The notes below the pieces were generated by a model that did no database searches, had not been told where the DNA came from, and was given only the letters and a program-made list of their open reading frames with translations. The translations under genes and the position numbers were made by a program. A DNA stretch of 64,000 nucleotides from Betaproteobacteria bacterium HGW-Betaproteobacteria-9 (GTDB lineage Bacteria > Pseudomonadota > Gammaproteobacteria > Burkholderiales > Burkholderiaceae_C): NCBI GenBank assembly GCA_002842215.1, contig PHCC01000021.1:119431-183430 (forward strand), in the 5' to 3' direction. Within the stretch, counting starts at the first letter, position 1. The number at the start of each line of letters is the position of its first letter. Of this stretch, positions 1 to 8,135 are shown one piece after another.

Positions 1-589
1 GCGCGAGTTCGTCACGGATCATGGGCGCGATGCGCTGGCCGTCGCGCCCCTCCGGGCCGGTGAAGGCCGCGAAGCAGCGGCCGGTGGCCGACGTCAGCAG
101 CGGCATCACGTCGCCCAGGCGCAGCGTCACCGGCACGGTTTGCGGTGCTTCCAGCCAGTGCACCATGGTCGGCCCCTGGTTGCCCCACACGGCGATCGCC
201 AGGGTGTGGCCGGTTTCGGCCAGCAGCTGGGGCAGGCGTTCGCGCGCCAGCTTCACGGCGTCGATGCGCGAGAGGCTGGCCAGACCCAGCCGCAGCGCGG
301 CGGGGCCGAGGTCGTAACGCGTGCTCACCGGGTCCTGCATCACCATGCCCATGCGCTGGAAACTCACGAGGTAGCGGTGCGCCTTGGCGGCGCTCATGCC
401 GGCGGCGGCGGCCAGGTCGCGCAACATCAGCGCACCGGGCGCATCGGACAGGGCGCTGAGCAACTCGAACCCCACTTCCACCGACTGGATACCCGCCCGG
501 GGGTCGCCATTTTCAGCGTGGTCGGCATCGGGTACGGTCGACGGGCTGGCGGGGCTGGCTGGCTTGATCGAGGGTTTCGCGGCGGGCAT
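1..589 (-). CDS. IclR-family transcriptional regulator (3' end outside window)
   Basis: This is the N-terminal part of an IclR-type regulator; the reading frame runs off the left edge. About 196 residues are visible. After a Pro/Ala-rich leader there is a winged helix-turn-helix (around residues 30-85, including LRDLAAAAGMSAAKAHRYL), then the start of the effector domain with the family-typical stretch HTLAIAVWGNQGPTMVHWLE. The ATG at 589 is the first good start. The gene is divergent from the fumarylacetoacetate-hydrolase-family gene at 811. IclR proteins usually control a neighbouring catabolic gene, and the dyads at 682-724 are candidate operators. The effector is not readable from sequence. 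Confidence 0.9.
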   Translation of the reverse strand, partial: MPAAKPSIKPASPASPSTVPDADHAENGDPRAGIQSVEVGFELLSALSDAPGALMLRDLAAAAGMSAAKAHRYLVSFQRMGMVMQDPVSTRYDLGPAALRLGLASLSRIDAVKLARERLPQLLAETGHTLAIAVWGNQGPTMVHWLEAPQTVPVTLRLGDVMPLLTSATGRCFAAFTGPEGRDGQRIAPMIRDELA

Positions 590-681
590 GGTGTGGGTGC
601 AGCGGGTCGGGTGGCGGTCGGCCGGCGGCCTGTGGGTCTTTTTGAGGCGGGCCGGCACCGGGATCGGGGCTTTGGTCTAAA

Positions 682-724
682 ATCCGATTTTTACGGATAG
701 GTTAACTGATTTCACTATTCGTAA
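682..724. promoter_or_regulatory. Candidate IclR operator: two dyad symmetries
   Basis: Two inverted repeats overlap between the divergent regulator and hydrolase genes. The first is ATCCG-N7-CGGAT at 682-698. The second is TTACGGATAG (691-700) paired with CTATTCGTAA (715-724), 9 of 10 positions complementary across a 14-nt spacer that contains GTTAAC. The stretch is AT-rich against its surroundings. Symmetry and position suit an IclR-family binding site; this is inference. Confidence 0.45.
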
Positions 725-810
725 TTTTAGATGCTTTGACCGGGAGCGCCTCAGGTGCTAAACCGGGTAAAACCGAAACCTTCAACGCCCAGCGACAGCA
801 GGAGACTTGC

Positions 811-1821
811 ATGAAACTCGCCACTTACAAAGACGGCTCGCGCGACGGACAACTGGTGGTGGTCTCGCGCGACCTCTCGACCGCCCATTATGCGACGGGC
901 ATCGCCCACAAGCTGCAGCAGGCACTGGACGACTGGAACTTCCATGCGCCCCAGCTGCACGACCTCTACGTCACCCTCAACCAGGGCAAGGCGCGTCACG
1001 CTTTTCCGTTTGATCCGGCGCTGTGCATGGCGCCGCTGCCGCGTGCCTATCAGTGGGCCGACGGCTCGGCTTACTTGAACCACGTCGAGCTGGTGCGCGC
1101 CGCACGCAACAGCGAAGTGCCGTCCACTTTTTACAGCGACCCGCTGATGTACCAGGGCGGTAGCGACGATTTCATCGGCCCCTGCGACGACGTGGTCGTG
1201 CCCAGCGAAGACTTCGGTATCGACTTCGAGGCCGAGATCGCCGTGGTCACCGGCGACGTGTCCATGGGCTGCACGCCCGAGCAGGCGCTGGACGGCGTGC
1301 GCCTGCTGATGCTGGTGAATGACGTGTCGCTGCGCAACCTGATTCCGAACGAACTCGCCAAGGGCTTCGGCTTCTTCCAGAGCAAGCCCGCCAGCGCCTT
1401 CAGCCCCGTGGCCGTGACGCCCGATGAGCTGGGCGACGCCTGGCAGGGTGGTCGTGTCAACCTGACGCTGCAGAGCACCTGGAACGGCCGCAAGGTCGGC
1501 ATGTGCGACGCCGGCCCGGAAATGACCTTCCATTTCGGTCAGCTCATCGCCCACATCGGCAAGACCCGCAACGTGCGCGCCGGCTCCATCGTGGGCAGCG
1601 GCACCGTCAGCAACAAGGGCGTCGAGGTCGACGGCAAGAAGGACTGGCCCAAGGGCTACAGCTGCATCGCCGAAAAGCGCTGCATCGAGACCATTCTCGA
1701 CGGCAAGCCGTCGACGGAATTCATGAAGTTCGGCGACTCGATCCGCATCGAGATGAAGGGCAAGGACGGTCAGAGCATCTTCGGCGCCATCGACCAGAAG
1801 ATCGCGCCGCAGGAAGCCTGA
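811..1821 (+). CDS. Fumarylacetoacetate hydrolase family protein
   Basis: The product has 336 residues and belongs to the FAH family, metal-dependent enzymes that cleave or decarboxylate beta-diketo acids in aromatic and amino-acid catabolism. The C-terminal FAH core is clear: DFGIDFEAEIAVVTGDV carries the Asp/Glu metal ligands, followed by LMLVNDVSLRNLIPNELAKG and GSIVGSGTVSNKGVE. The extra N-terminal domain and the length fit the fumarylacetoacetase-like subgroup rather than the short fumarylpyruvate hydrolases. I chose the ATG at 811 because AGGAG lies 6 nt upstream; the frame stays open to 736 without a better start. The divergent IclR regulator probably controls it. The exact substrate cannot be assigned. 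Confidence 0.88.
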   Translation: MKLATYKDGSRDGQLVVVSRDLSTAHYATGIAHKLQQALDDWNFHAPQLHDLYVTLNQGKARHAFPFDPALCMAPLPRAYQWADGSAYLNHVELVRAARNSEVPSTFYSDPLMYQGGSDDFIGPCDDVVVPSEDFGIDFEAEIAVVTGDVSMGCTPEQALDGVRLLMLVNDVSLRNLIPNELAKGFGFFQSKPASAFSPVAVTPDELGDAWQGGRVNLTLQSTWNGRKVGMCDAGPEMTFHFGQLIAHIGKTRNVRAGSIVGSGTVSNKGVEVDGKKDWPKGYSCIAEKRCIETILDGKPSTEFMKFGDSIRIEMKGKDGQSIFGAIDQKIAPQEA

Positions 1822-1848
1822 TACCGTTCGGCGCGGCGGCTCAGCTTC

Positions 1849-3009
1849 TCAGGTCCGCACGCGCCCGTCGCCGGTGAGCATGGACAGCTCGACGTACTTC
1901 GAGGCCACGTGGTTGCTGCCGCTGAAGGACACGTCGAAGCCGCCCATGGCGTAGTTGCGGATGCTCTCCAGCCCGCTGATCAGTCCGTCGCGGGTGGGTC
2001 GGCCGCCGCTCGCGCGGCGCATGCCTTCGGCAAACAGCTTGGCGGCCATGAACCCTTCCATGCTGGAGAAGTTGGGTTGCACCTTGTTGCCACCCTGCGC
2101 GATCAGCGCCAGGAACTCGCGCGTCACGGCGCTCGAAGCCTTGTAGGGCGAAGGCACCACCTGCGAAACCACCACGCCGGCGCCTTCCTTGCCCAGCTCA
2201 TCGGCCAGCGCCTGCGTGCCCACGAACGACACGTTGAAGAAAGTGCCGCCGTAGCCCGCCTTGCGCGCCGCCCTGATGTAGGCCGCGCACGAGGTGTAGG
2301 CGCTGATCTGCACCACCGCATCGGGCTGGGCCGCGTTGATGGTCTTCACCGCTTCGGCCACGTCGACCGTGTTGCGCTCCACGGTGGCCGTGGCCACCGG
2401 CTTGAGGTCCAGCGCGCCCAGGGCCAGCGTCACGCCGTCCAGACCGGCCTTGCCGTAGGCGTCGTTCTGGTGGAACACGGCGATCTTCTTCAGGCCCAGG
2501 TTGGTGAGCTGGCGCACGATCAATGCCGTCTCGTCGTTGTACGAGGCGCGCATGTGAAAGGCCATGCGGTTGAACGGCTGGCGCAGTCCCATGGCGCCGG
2601 TGAAAGGGGCAAAAAACGGTGTCTGCGCCTGGGTGGCGAGGGGCAGCGCCACCAGACTGGTGGGCGTGCCGATGTAGCCGAAGAGGGCAAACACCTCATC
2701 GTCCAGCAGCTTGCGGGTGTTCTCCACGCAGCGAGCGGGTTCGTAGCCGTCGTCGAGCTGACGCAGCTCGATCTGCGTCTGGTTCACGCCGCCCTTCGCA
2801 TTGAGCTGTTCGAAAAACAGCTTGGCGCCGGCATGGAACTGGATGCCCAGCTGGGCGGCGGCCCCGGTGAAGGCGGCCGACTGGCCCAGCACCACACGGT
2901 TGCCCGACTGGGCTCGCAGGGTGGGCGCGCCCAGCATCGCAGCGCCCGCCACCAGCCCACCAAATGCGCGCCGCGACAGACCGGAGGTGGGGGAATTCAA
3001 AGAGGTCAT
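1849..3009 (-). CDS. Periplasmic substrate-binding protein, LivK/branched-chain amino acid ABC type
   Basis: The 386-residue product is a type I periplasmic binding protein (Leu/Ile/Val-BP family). A twin-arginine-like signal, SRRAFGG followed by a hydrophobic stretch ending near LRAQ, suggests export in folded form. The mature part has the typical start VVLGQSAAFTGAAAQLG and the lobe motif FALFGYIGTPTSLVALPL. No permease or ATPase genes are adjacent, so this is an orphan binding protein; such orphans are common in Burkholderiales and often bind aromatic or organic acids. It is convergent with the FAH-family gene, with only 27 bp between them. The ligand is unknown. Confidence 0.88.
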   Translation of the reverse strand: MTSLNSPTSGLSRRAFGGLVAGAAMLGAPTLRAQSGNRVVLGQSAAFTGAAAQLGIQFHAGAKLFFEQLNAKGGVNQTQIELRQLDDGYEPARCVENTRKLLDDEVFALFGYIGTPTSLVALPLATQAQTPFFAPFTGAMGLRQPFNRMAFHMRASYNDETALIVRQLTNLGLKKIAVFHQNDAYGKAGLDGVTLALGALDLKPVATATVERNTVDVAEAVKTINAAQPDAVVQISAYTSCAAYIRAARKAGYGGTFFNVSFVGTQALADELGKEGAGVVVSQVVPSPYKASSAVTREFLALIAQGGNKVQPNFSSMEGFMAAKLFAEGMRRASGGRPTRDGLISGLESIRNYAMGGFDVSFSGSNHVASKYVELSMLTGDGRVRT

Positions 3010-3156
3010 GGTGTCGCTGTCCGAAAATGTTGGGTGTGTACCGCGCCAGTCGGTGCGGGCCTGGTACTGCGAAGTTCCCGATGCTAGCCGCTGGGAGCGG
3101 TCGTCAGAGATCGCCTGGGCTACCGAAGCTGCCGTTTGTCGGGCGGTCGACGGCGT

Positions 3157-3600
3157 TCAGCTTGCATACACCCGATCCAGCGTGGCGAAACCCTTGACTT
3201 CAATCGGGTTGCCGAACGGGTCGCAGAAGAACATGGTCCATTGCTCACCCGGCTGGCCTTCGAAGCGCAACTGGGGCTTGAGCACGAAATCCATGCCCGC
3301 AGCTTCCAGCCGGCGCGCCAGCGCCCGCCACTCGGGCAGCAGCAGCACCAGGCCGAAGTGCGGCATGGGCACCAGGTGGTCGCCGACGCGGCCGGTGCAC
3401 GTGGTCTTGAAGGGTTCGCCCAGGTGCAGCGAAATCTGGTGGCTGAAAAAATCAAAATCCACCCAGGTGTCGGTGCTGCGCCCTTCGGCGCAACCGAGCA
3501 CACCGCCATAAAAGCGGCGCGCTTCGTCCAGGTCGGTGACGTGGAACGCGAGGTGGAACAGGCTGCGCGCGGGAAGGGTCTGGGGGCTCTGGGTCTGCAT
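3157..3600 (-). CDS. VOC (glyoxalase/dioxygenase-fold) family protein
   Basis: The product has 147 residues and is a single vicinal-oxygen-chelate domain. It opens with SLFHLAFHVTDLDEARRFYG, where the first metal-ligand His sits on beta strand 1, and ends with the FFCDPFGNPIEVKGF element that carries the C-terminal Glu ligand. Members include glyoxalases, extradiol dioxygenases and resistance proteins; this one resembles uncharacterised bacterial members. I prefer the ATG at 3600 over the longer frame from 3675 because the homologous region begins shortly after it. The genes on both sides are on the same strand. Confidence 0.85.
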   Translation of the reverse strand: MQTQSPQTLPARSLFHLAFHVTDLDEARRFYGGVLGCAEGRSTDTWVDFDFFSHQISLHLGEPFKTTCTGRVGDHLVPMPHFGLVLLLPEWRALARRLEAAGMDFVLKPQLRFEGQPGEQWTMFFCDPFGNPIEVKGFATLDRVYAS

Positions 3601-3655
3601 CCCGGCAGGATAGCAAACCCCCCGCGAATATGCCGTGCAGACGCTGGCGTCGGGC

Positions 3656-4105
3656 TCAGCGCTGCGTGGGGTCACCGGCGTTCTGGTCGTGCTTCAGGAA
3701 ATACTGGCGCGCCATGGCCACCAACTGGCGGTCAGAGGGGTGGTCAGCGGAAACCACATCGACGATGGCGCTGGCGATGTCTTTGTCGTGGCGTTGGCAA
3801 TGCGCGCGGAACTCGTCCTTGGCCTGTGCCGGGCCGGCGACCAGAATTTCGCGCACGCCCTGGAGCGCCTGTGCGACCTCGTGGTAGAAATTTTCGTCGG
3901 CCGAGTCGTGCCCGCCTTCGGGGGAGTGGCTGCCACCGGCCGCGGGGCCGCGACCGTGCATCAGCTGGTGCGAACCCACATGGCCACCAGTGGCTTTGTG
4001 GTGCGAACGGGACTTGATGCTCTCGGACTCGACATGTTCACGATCGAACATCAACACATGGGCCTCGCGGCGATCCATCCAGACAACAGCGTGAAAAGTG
4101 GGCAT
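3656..4105 (-). CDS. Small translational-machinery/release-factor-like stress protein
   Basis: The 149-residue protein begins MPTFHAVVWMDRREAHVLMF, like a group of small bacterial proteins distantly related to the eRF1/host-attachment superfamily and usually labelled translational machinery protein. A His/Gly-rich middle (about residues 35-65) precedes a conserved segment, ENFYHEVAQALQGVREILVAGPAQAK. A strong GGAGG lies 7 nt before the ATG. It sits 52 bp downstream of a DksA/TraR-type gene on the same strand and is probably co-transcribed with it from the FNR-like box at 4607. The molecular role is unknown; a part in stress or ribosome handling is inferred from family and context only. Confidence 0.75.
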   Translation of the reverse strand: MPTFHAVVWMDRREAHVLMFDREHVESESIKSRSHHKATGGHVGSHQLMHGRGPAAGGSHSPEGGHDSADENFYHEVAQALQGVREILVAGPAQAKDEFRAHCQRHDKDIASAIVDVVSADHPSDRQLVAMARQYFLKHDQNAGDPTQR

Positions 4106-4157
4106 GGGAAAACCTCCGGAAAAAAGTGAAAGGGTCGTGGGGTCGGTGCGGTGGATA

Positions 4158-4517
4158 TCAGGCCTGTTCGGCCTTCTCCTGGCAGGCGACGCATCGCAAG
4201 GCGGTCGGGTTGGCGTGCAGCCGCGCGGCGGCGATGGCAACGCCGCAGTCGATGCACAGGCCGTAGCTGCCGTCGGCGATGCGTTTGAGTGCGTCGTCAA
4301 TGGCCACCAGTTCGGCGGACTCGCGTTCTTCCAGTGCAAAGGCCAAGTCGCGCTCGGTCTCGGCAGTGGCCCTGTCGTCGCTCGCGGACTCGCGCGCTTC
4401 GGCAGCCGATTCGGCGCGACCGACCTTGCCGCCCCGCTGGGCGCGCAACTGGGCCAGCACCTCGGTGCGCATCTGCTGCAGCTGGCTGGCATAGGTGTCG
4501 GAAATGTTCTGGCTCAT
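4158..4517 (-). CDS. TraR/DksA-type C4 zinc-finger protein
   Basis: The product has 119 residues: an N-terminal coiled coil rich in Glu, Arg and Ala, then a C-terminal zinc finger with cysteines in CIDCG and CVAC. This is the layout of DksA/TraR proteins, which enter the RNA polymerase secondary channel and tune transcription. It is shorter than true DksA (about 150 residues) and lacks an obvious DxxDxA tip. The ATG at 4517 has AGAGGAG upstream. It leads a two-gene unit with the gene at 3656-4105. The FNR-like dyad about 90 nt upstream suggests induction under low oxygen. Confidence 0.88.
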   Translation of the reverse strand: MSQNISDTYASQLQQMRTEVLAQLRAQRGGKVGRAESAAEARESASDDRATAETERDLAFALEERESAELVAIDDALKRIADGSYGLCIDCGVAIAAARLHANPTALRCVACQEKAEQA

Positions 4518-4606
4518 GCTGACTCCTCTGGATTTTTGAGAGGGGGTTTCCGGAAGAATCTCCCAACCCCGCAGATCCATCTTGCGCCTGCTCGCCGGGA
4601 CGGGTG

Positions 4607-4620
4607 TTGACACACGTCAA
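4607..4620 (-). promoter_or_regulatory. FNR/ANR-like box upstream of the DksA-type gene
   Basis: TTGAC-ACAC-GTCAA is a perfect dyad matching the FNR consensus TTGAT-N4-ATCAA at 8 of 10 positions. If it acts at -41.5, transcription of the minus-strand gene would start near 4572. A CAAGAT hexamer then falls at the -10 position (4579-4584). Functional assignment is inference. Confidence 0.5.
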
Positions 4621-4768
4621 GCGACCTTGGCCGCAAGAGGGCGAGCCGGGCAATCCCCCGGGTAAACACGGCGCAATCGATGGCGGTTTGGCGGGGCAAA
4701 CGGGGCAGAATCGACCGGACACCGGCCCGGTTTTTCGGCGGGCACCACCCCCATTCAAGGAGACTCCC

Positions 4769-5608
4769 ATGACCCCTGTGGACTACAGCCGCTACCAGAC
4801 CCTGGCCATCACCCGCCGCGGTCCACCCGTGGACGGCGTGCCCTCGGTGCTCGACATCCAGATGCGCGCCGACGGCCCCGGCGGCAACGGCAAACTGCCC
4901 ACCGCGGGCCACGAGGGCCATTGGGAACTGAGCGAGATCTGGCGCGACGTGGGGCGCGACGACAGCGTTCGCTGCGCCGTGCTGCGCGGCAGCGGCCTGG
5001 GTTTTTCGGGCGGCGGTGATCTGGCGCTGGTGCAGGACATGGCGACCGACTTCGAGGTGCGCACGCGCGTCTGGAAAGAGGCCCGCGACCTGGTCTACAA
5101 CGTCATCAACTGCGACAAGCCCATCGTCTCCGCCATGCACGGCCCGGCCGTGGGCGCAGGCCTGGTGGCCGGCCTGCTGGCCGACATCTCGATCGCCGCG
5201 AAGAGCGCGAAGATCGTCGATGGCCACACCCGCCTGGGCGTGGCCGCTGGCGACCACGCGGCCATCGTCTGGCCGCTGCTGTGCGGTCTGGCCAAGGCCA
5301 AGTACTACCTGATGCTGTGCGACCCCATCAGCGGCGAAGAGGCCGAGCGCATCGGCCTGGTCTCGCTCGCGGTGGACGACGACGCCCTGCTCGACAAGGC
5401 CTATGAAGTGGCCGATCGCCTGGCTTCGGGCAGCCAGACCGCGATCCGCTGGACCAAGTACTCGCTCAACAACTGGCTGCGCCAGGCCGGCCCGGCGTTC
5501 GACACCTCGCTGGCCCTCGAATTCATGGGTTTTGCCGGACCCGATGTGCGCGAAGGTGTGGCATCCTTGCGGGAACGCCGCGCCCCACGCTACGGCGTGG
5601 ACAGCTGA
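4769..5608 (+). CDS. Enoyl-CoA hydratase/isomerase family protein
   Basis: The 279-residue protein is a crotonase-fold enzyme. The oxyanion-hole segments are visible: [16 protein letters not shown] (about residues 70-86) and [28 protein letters not shown] (about 116-143). The catalytic Glu pair of true hydratases is not obvious: [13 protein letters not shown] replaces the usual second Glu region, so isomerase or hydrolase activity is equally possible. The ATG at 4769 follows an AAGGAG motif. It is divergent from the DksA-type gene and 40 bp upstream of phaM on the same strand, suggesting a small CoA/PHA-related unit. The substrate is unknown. Confidence 0.87.
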   Translation: MTPVDYSRYQTLAITRRGPPVDGVPSVLDIQMRADGPGGNGKLPTAGHEGHWELSEIWRDVGRDDSVRCAVLRGSGLGFSGGGDLALVQDMATDFEVRTRVWKEARDLVYNVINCDKPIVSAMHGPAVGAGLVAGLLADISIAAKSAKIVDGHTRLGVAAGDHAAIVWPLLCGLAKAKYYLMLCDPISGEEAERIGLVSLAVDDDALLDKAYEVADRLASGSQTAIRWTKYSLNNWLRQAGPAFDTSLALEFMGFAGPDVREGVASLRERRAPRYGVDS

Positions 5609-5648
5609 ACCGGCGTGCACGCCACCCAGACACCCACAGGAGACTCCC

Positions 5649-6791
5649 ATGAGCGACACATCGGGCAGCGGTTTTGGCAAATTCGTTCCGGGTTTCGAGT
5701 TCCTGCAAAACCTCGCGGGGCAGGCCGCCGGTGGTGTGGCGCAGGGTATCGGCAACAGCCTCCCGCAGATGCCCAACCTGGGCAACTGGGTGGCACCCAC
5801 CTTCAACGTGGAAGACCTCGAAAAACGCATCGAGGAGCTCAAGGCGGTGCACTTCTGGCTCGACCAGAACAGCAAGGCACTCGCCGCCACCATCCAGGCG
5901 CTGGAGGTGCAGAAGATGACCCTGGCGACGCTGAAGAACATGAACTTCAGCCTGGGTGACGTGGCCAACGCGCTCAAGATCAAGGCGGCCGACACCATGG
6001 CCAGCTTCACCGGTGGCGCCCCCGCGGCAGTGCCCGCGCACACCCAGTTTGCTGGTCTGGAAATCCCGCCTCGCACCTACGGCACACCGACGCCGCCAGC
6101 GGCTTCTGACGATGACGCCGAGGCGGAAGAAGAGATCGACGAAGAGTTCGAAGACGAGGAAGACGAAGAACCCGCGCCGCCGCCGGTGTCCCGGTCGCGC
6201 AAGTCCAGGGCGCAGCCCGCCGCCGCTCAACCCGCTGCGCCCGCCGGCGGCGTGGTCGACCCGATGCAGTGGTGGGGTGCGCTCTCTCAGCAGTTCCAGC
6301 ACATCGCCACCAACGCCATGAAGGATGTGGCAAAACAGACCGCGCTCGACACCACCCGCCAGGTGGCCAGCGGCCTGACCGAGCAGGCTGTGAAAACCGC
6401 CACCGGCGTGGCCGGCAAGGTCACGCGCGGCCTGACCGAATCCGTGGCACGCAACGTGGGCACCGCGGCCGGCATGGGCAAGGCTGCGGCGCGCGCCGTC
6501 GCCGGTCGCAAGGCGCCCGCCCGGCCGGCTGCAAAAAAAGCCGCACCCAAAGCCGCCGCCAAAAAAGCGCCAACGCGCGCCGCTGCGCCCCGCGCCAACC
6601 CGGCACAGCCGCTGGCCACCGGCAACTGGCCCATGCCGACCGCCTTTTTCCCCTTGACCGGTCTCCAGCAGCCCGCCGTCAAACCAGTCGCAGCGCCCAA
6701 AGCCACCGCCGCGCCCAAGGCACCGGCGCGCAAGACGGCCGCGCGCAAGCCCGCTGCCGGCAAGTCGGCGCGCAGCACCGGCCGGCGCTGA
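5649..6791 (+). CDS. phaM: PhaM-type polyhydroxyalkanoate granule regulatory protein
   Basis: The 380-residue product has the PhaM architecture. A conserved N-terminus contains FGKFVPGFEFLQNL (residues 11-24) and LPQMPNLGNWVAPTFNVEDL. A helical segment EKRIEELKAVHFWL continues to QALEVQKMTLATLKNMN. Then come an acidic linker (about residues 154-175, almost all Asp/Glu) and a Lys/Ala/Pro-rich histone-like tail with AKKA repeats (about 290-380). In the family, PhaM activates PHA synthase and tethers granules to the nucleoid through the basic tail. The acidic linker directly before the basic tail is pronounced here. A GGAG motif precedes the ATG. Confidence 0.9.
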   Translation: MSDTSGSGFGKFVPGFEFLQNLAGQAAGGVAQGIGNSLPQMPNLGNWVAPTFNVEDLEKRIEELKAVHFWLDQNSKALAATIQALEVQKMTLATLKNMNFSLGDVANALKIKAADTMASFTGGAPAAVPAHTQFAGLEIPPRTYGTPTPPAASDDDAEAEEEIDEEFEDEEDEEPAPPPVSRSRKSRAQPAAAQPAAPAGGVVDPMQWWGALSQQFQHIATNAMKDVAKQTALDTTRQVASGLTEQAVKTATGVAGKVTRGLTESVARNVGTAAGMGKAAARAVAGRKAPARPAAKKAAPKAAAKKAPTRAAAPRANPAQPLATGNWPMPTAFFPLTGLQQPAVKPVAAPKATAAPKAPARKTAARKPAAGKSARSTGRR

Positions 6792-6826
6792 CGCTGCGCT
6801 GAACCCTCCGGCCGTGCCGAGGTCGT

Positions 6827-8125
6827 ATGACCATGAAACCCTTTCCCTACGCCCACGCCACCCATCCCCAGTGGCGCATGGCCGCTGCGCTGGTGCTCGC
6901 CCAGTTGCGGGCGCAGCTCGCCTTGCCGGGCGCCGCGCGGGCGCCTTCGCTGGCGCTGCTCTACATCACCGACCACTACGCCAGCGAGGCCGAGGCCATC
7001 CTTGAACACCTCAGTGCCGAACTGCACGAAGTGACCGACTGGGCCGGCACGGTGGGGGTGGGCATCGCGGCCAACAACGTCGAATACTTTGACGAACCGG
7101 CGCTGGCCGTCATGTTGTGCGACCTCAGTCCCGACCAGTACCGCGTGTTCAGCGGCGTGGCGCCGCTGGCGGCCAGCGGGCGCGCGGCCGGGGTGGATGG
7201 TTTCGAGGCCCACACCGCGCTGGTGCACGCCGACGGCCACACCCCCGATCTCGCCGAGCTGATCACCGAGATGGCCGACCGCACCACCAGCGGCTACCTG
7301 TTTGGTGGTCTGGTGGGCAGCCGCAGCGACAGCGTGCAGTTCGCGTTCAGCAGCGCGGGCACCCTGCAGGGTCACGGCGCTTCCAGCGGCGTGTTTCACG
7401 GCGGCCTGAGCGGCGTGGCCTTCGGCCCGGGCGTGGATCTGATCTCGCGTGTCACGCAGGGGGCCCAGCCGGTGGGCCGCGAACGCACGGTGACGGCCGC
7501 GGATGGCAACCTGGTGCTCTCGCTGGACCACGAGCCGGCGCTGGACGTGCTGCTGCGCGTGCTCGGCATTTCGCTCGAACAGCCTGAAACTGCCATGCCG
7601 CGCCTGCGCGCCACGCTCGTGGGCCTCACGCCGCCGATCGCCGAGGCCGGTGTGCGATCGCCGCAGCGGCGCGGCCAGTTCGGCCCCGAGGTCACGGTGC
7701 GCCACATCATCGGCCTGGACCCGGGGCGGCGCGGCGTGGCGATTGCCGACGTGGCGCCGGTGGGCAGCCGGCTGGCGTTTTGCGAGCGCAACGTGCAGGC
7801 GGCGCGCGCCGACCTGATTCGGGTGTGCGCCGAAGTGCGCGAGGAGCTGGAGCCCGAAGAGCTCAGCCTGCCCCTGGCGACGGCGCTGGAAACCCCGGAG
7901 GCCGATGCCGCTCCACAACCCGCGCGACGCATCGCGGGCGCGGTGTACGTGAGCTGCGCCGGCCGCGGAGGGCCGCACTTTGGCAGTCCAAGCGCCGAAT
8001 TGCAGATCGTGCGGCGTGCGCTGGGCGATGTGCCCCTGGTCGGATTTTTTGCCGGCGGCGAGATCGCGCACCACCGGCTCTACGGCTACACCGGCGTGCT
8101 GACCGTATTCACCATGCCGACCTGA
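6827..8125 (+). CDS. FIST N/C domain signal-sensing protein
   Basis: The protein has 432 residues with a FIST N domain (about residues 40-250) and a FIST C domain (about 255-420). Recognisable elements are the LALLYITDHYASEAEAIL opening, VGVGIAANNVEYFDEPALAV, the Gly-rich YLFGGLVGSRSD, and the C-terminal VGFFAGGEIAHHRLYGYTGV. FIST proteins are thought to sense small ligands such as amino acids and are usually coupled to signalling domains; here the protein stands alone. Two ATGs (6827 and 6833) lie close together and I keep the first. It lies 35 bp after phaM on the same strand. Confidence 0.87.
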   Translation: MTMKPFPYAHATHPQWRMAAALVLAQLRAQLALPGAARAPSLALLYITDHYASEAEAILEHLSAELHEVTDWAGTVGVGIAANNVEYFDEPALAVMLCDLSPDQYRVFSGVAPLAASGRAAGVDGFEAHTALVHADGHTPDLAELITEMADRTTSGYLFGGLVGSRSDSVQFAFSSAGTLQGHGASSGVFHGGLSGVAFGPGVDLISRVTQGAQPVGRERTVTAADGNLVLSLDHEPALDVLLRVLGISLEQPETAMPRLRATLVGLTPPIAEAGVRSPQRRGQFGPEVTVRHIIGLDPGRRGVAIADVAPVGSRLAFCERNVQAARADLIRVCAEVREELEPEELSLPLATALETPEADAAPQPARRIAGAVYVSCAGRGGPHFGSPSAELQIVRRALGDVPLVGFFAGGEIAHHRLYGYTGVLTVFTMPT

Positions 8126-8135
8126 AGCAATGGCG

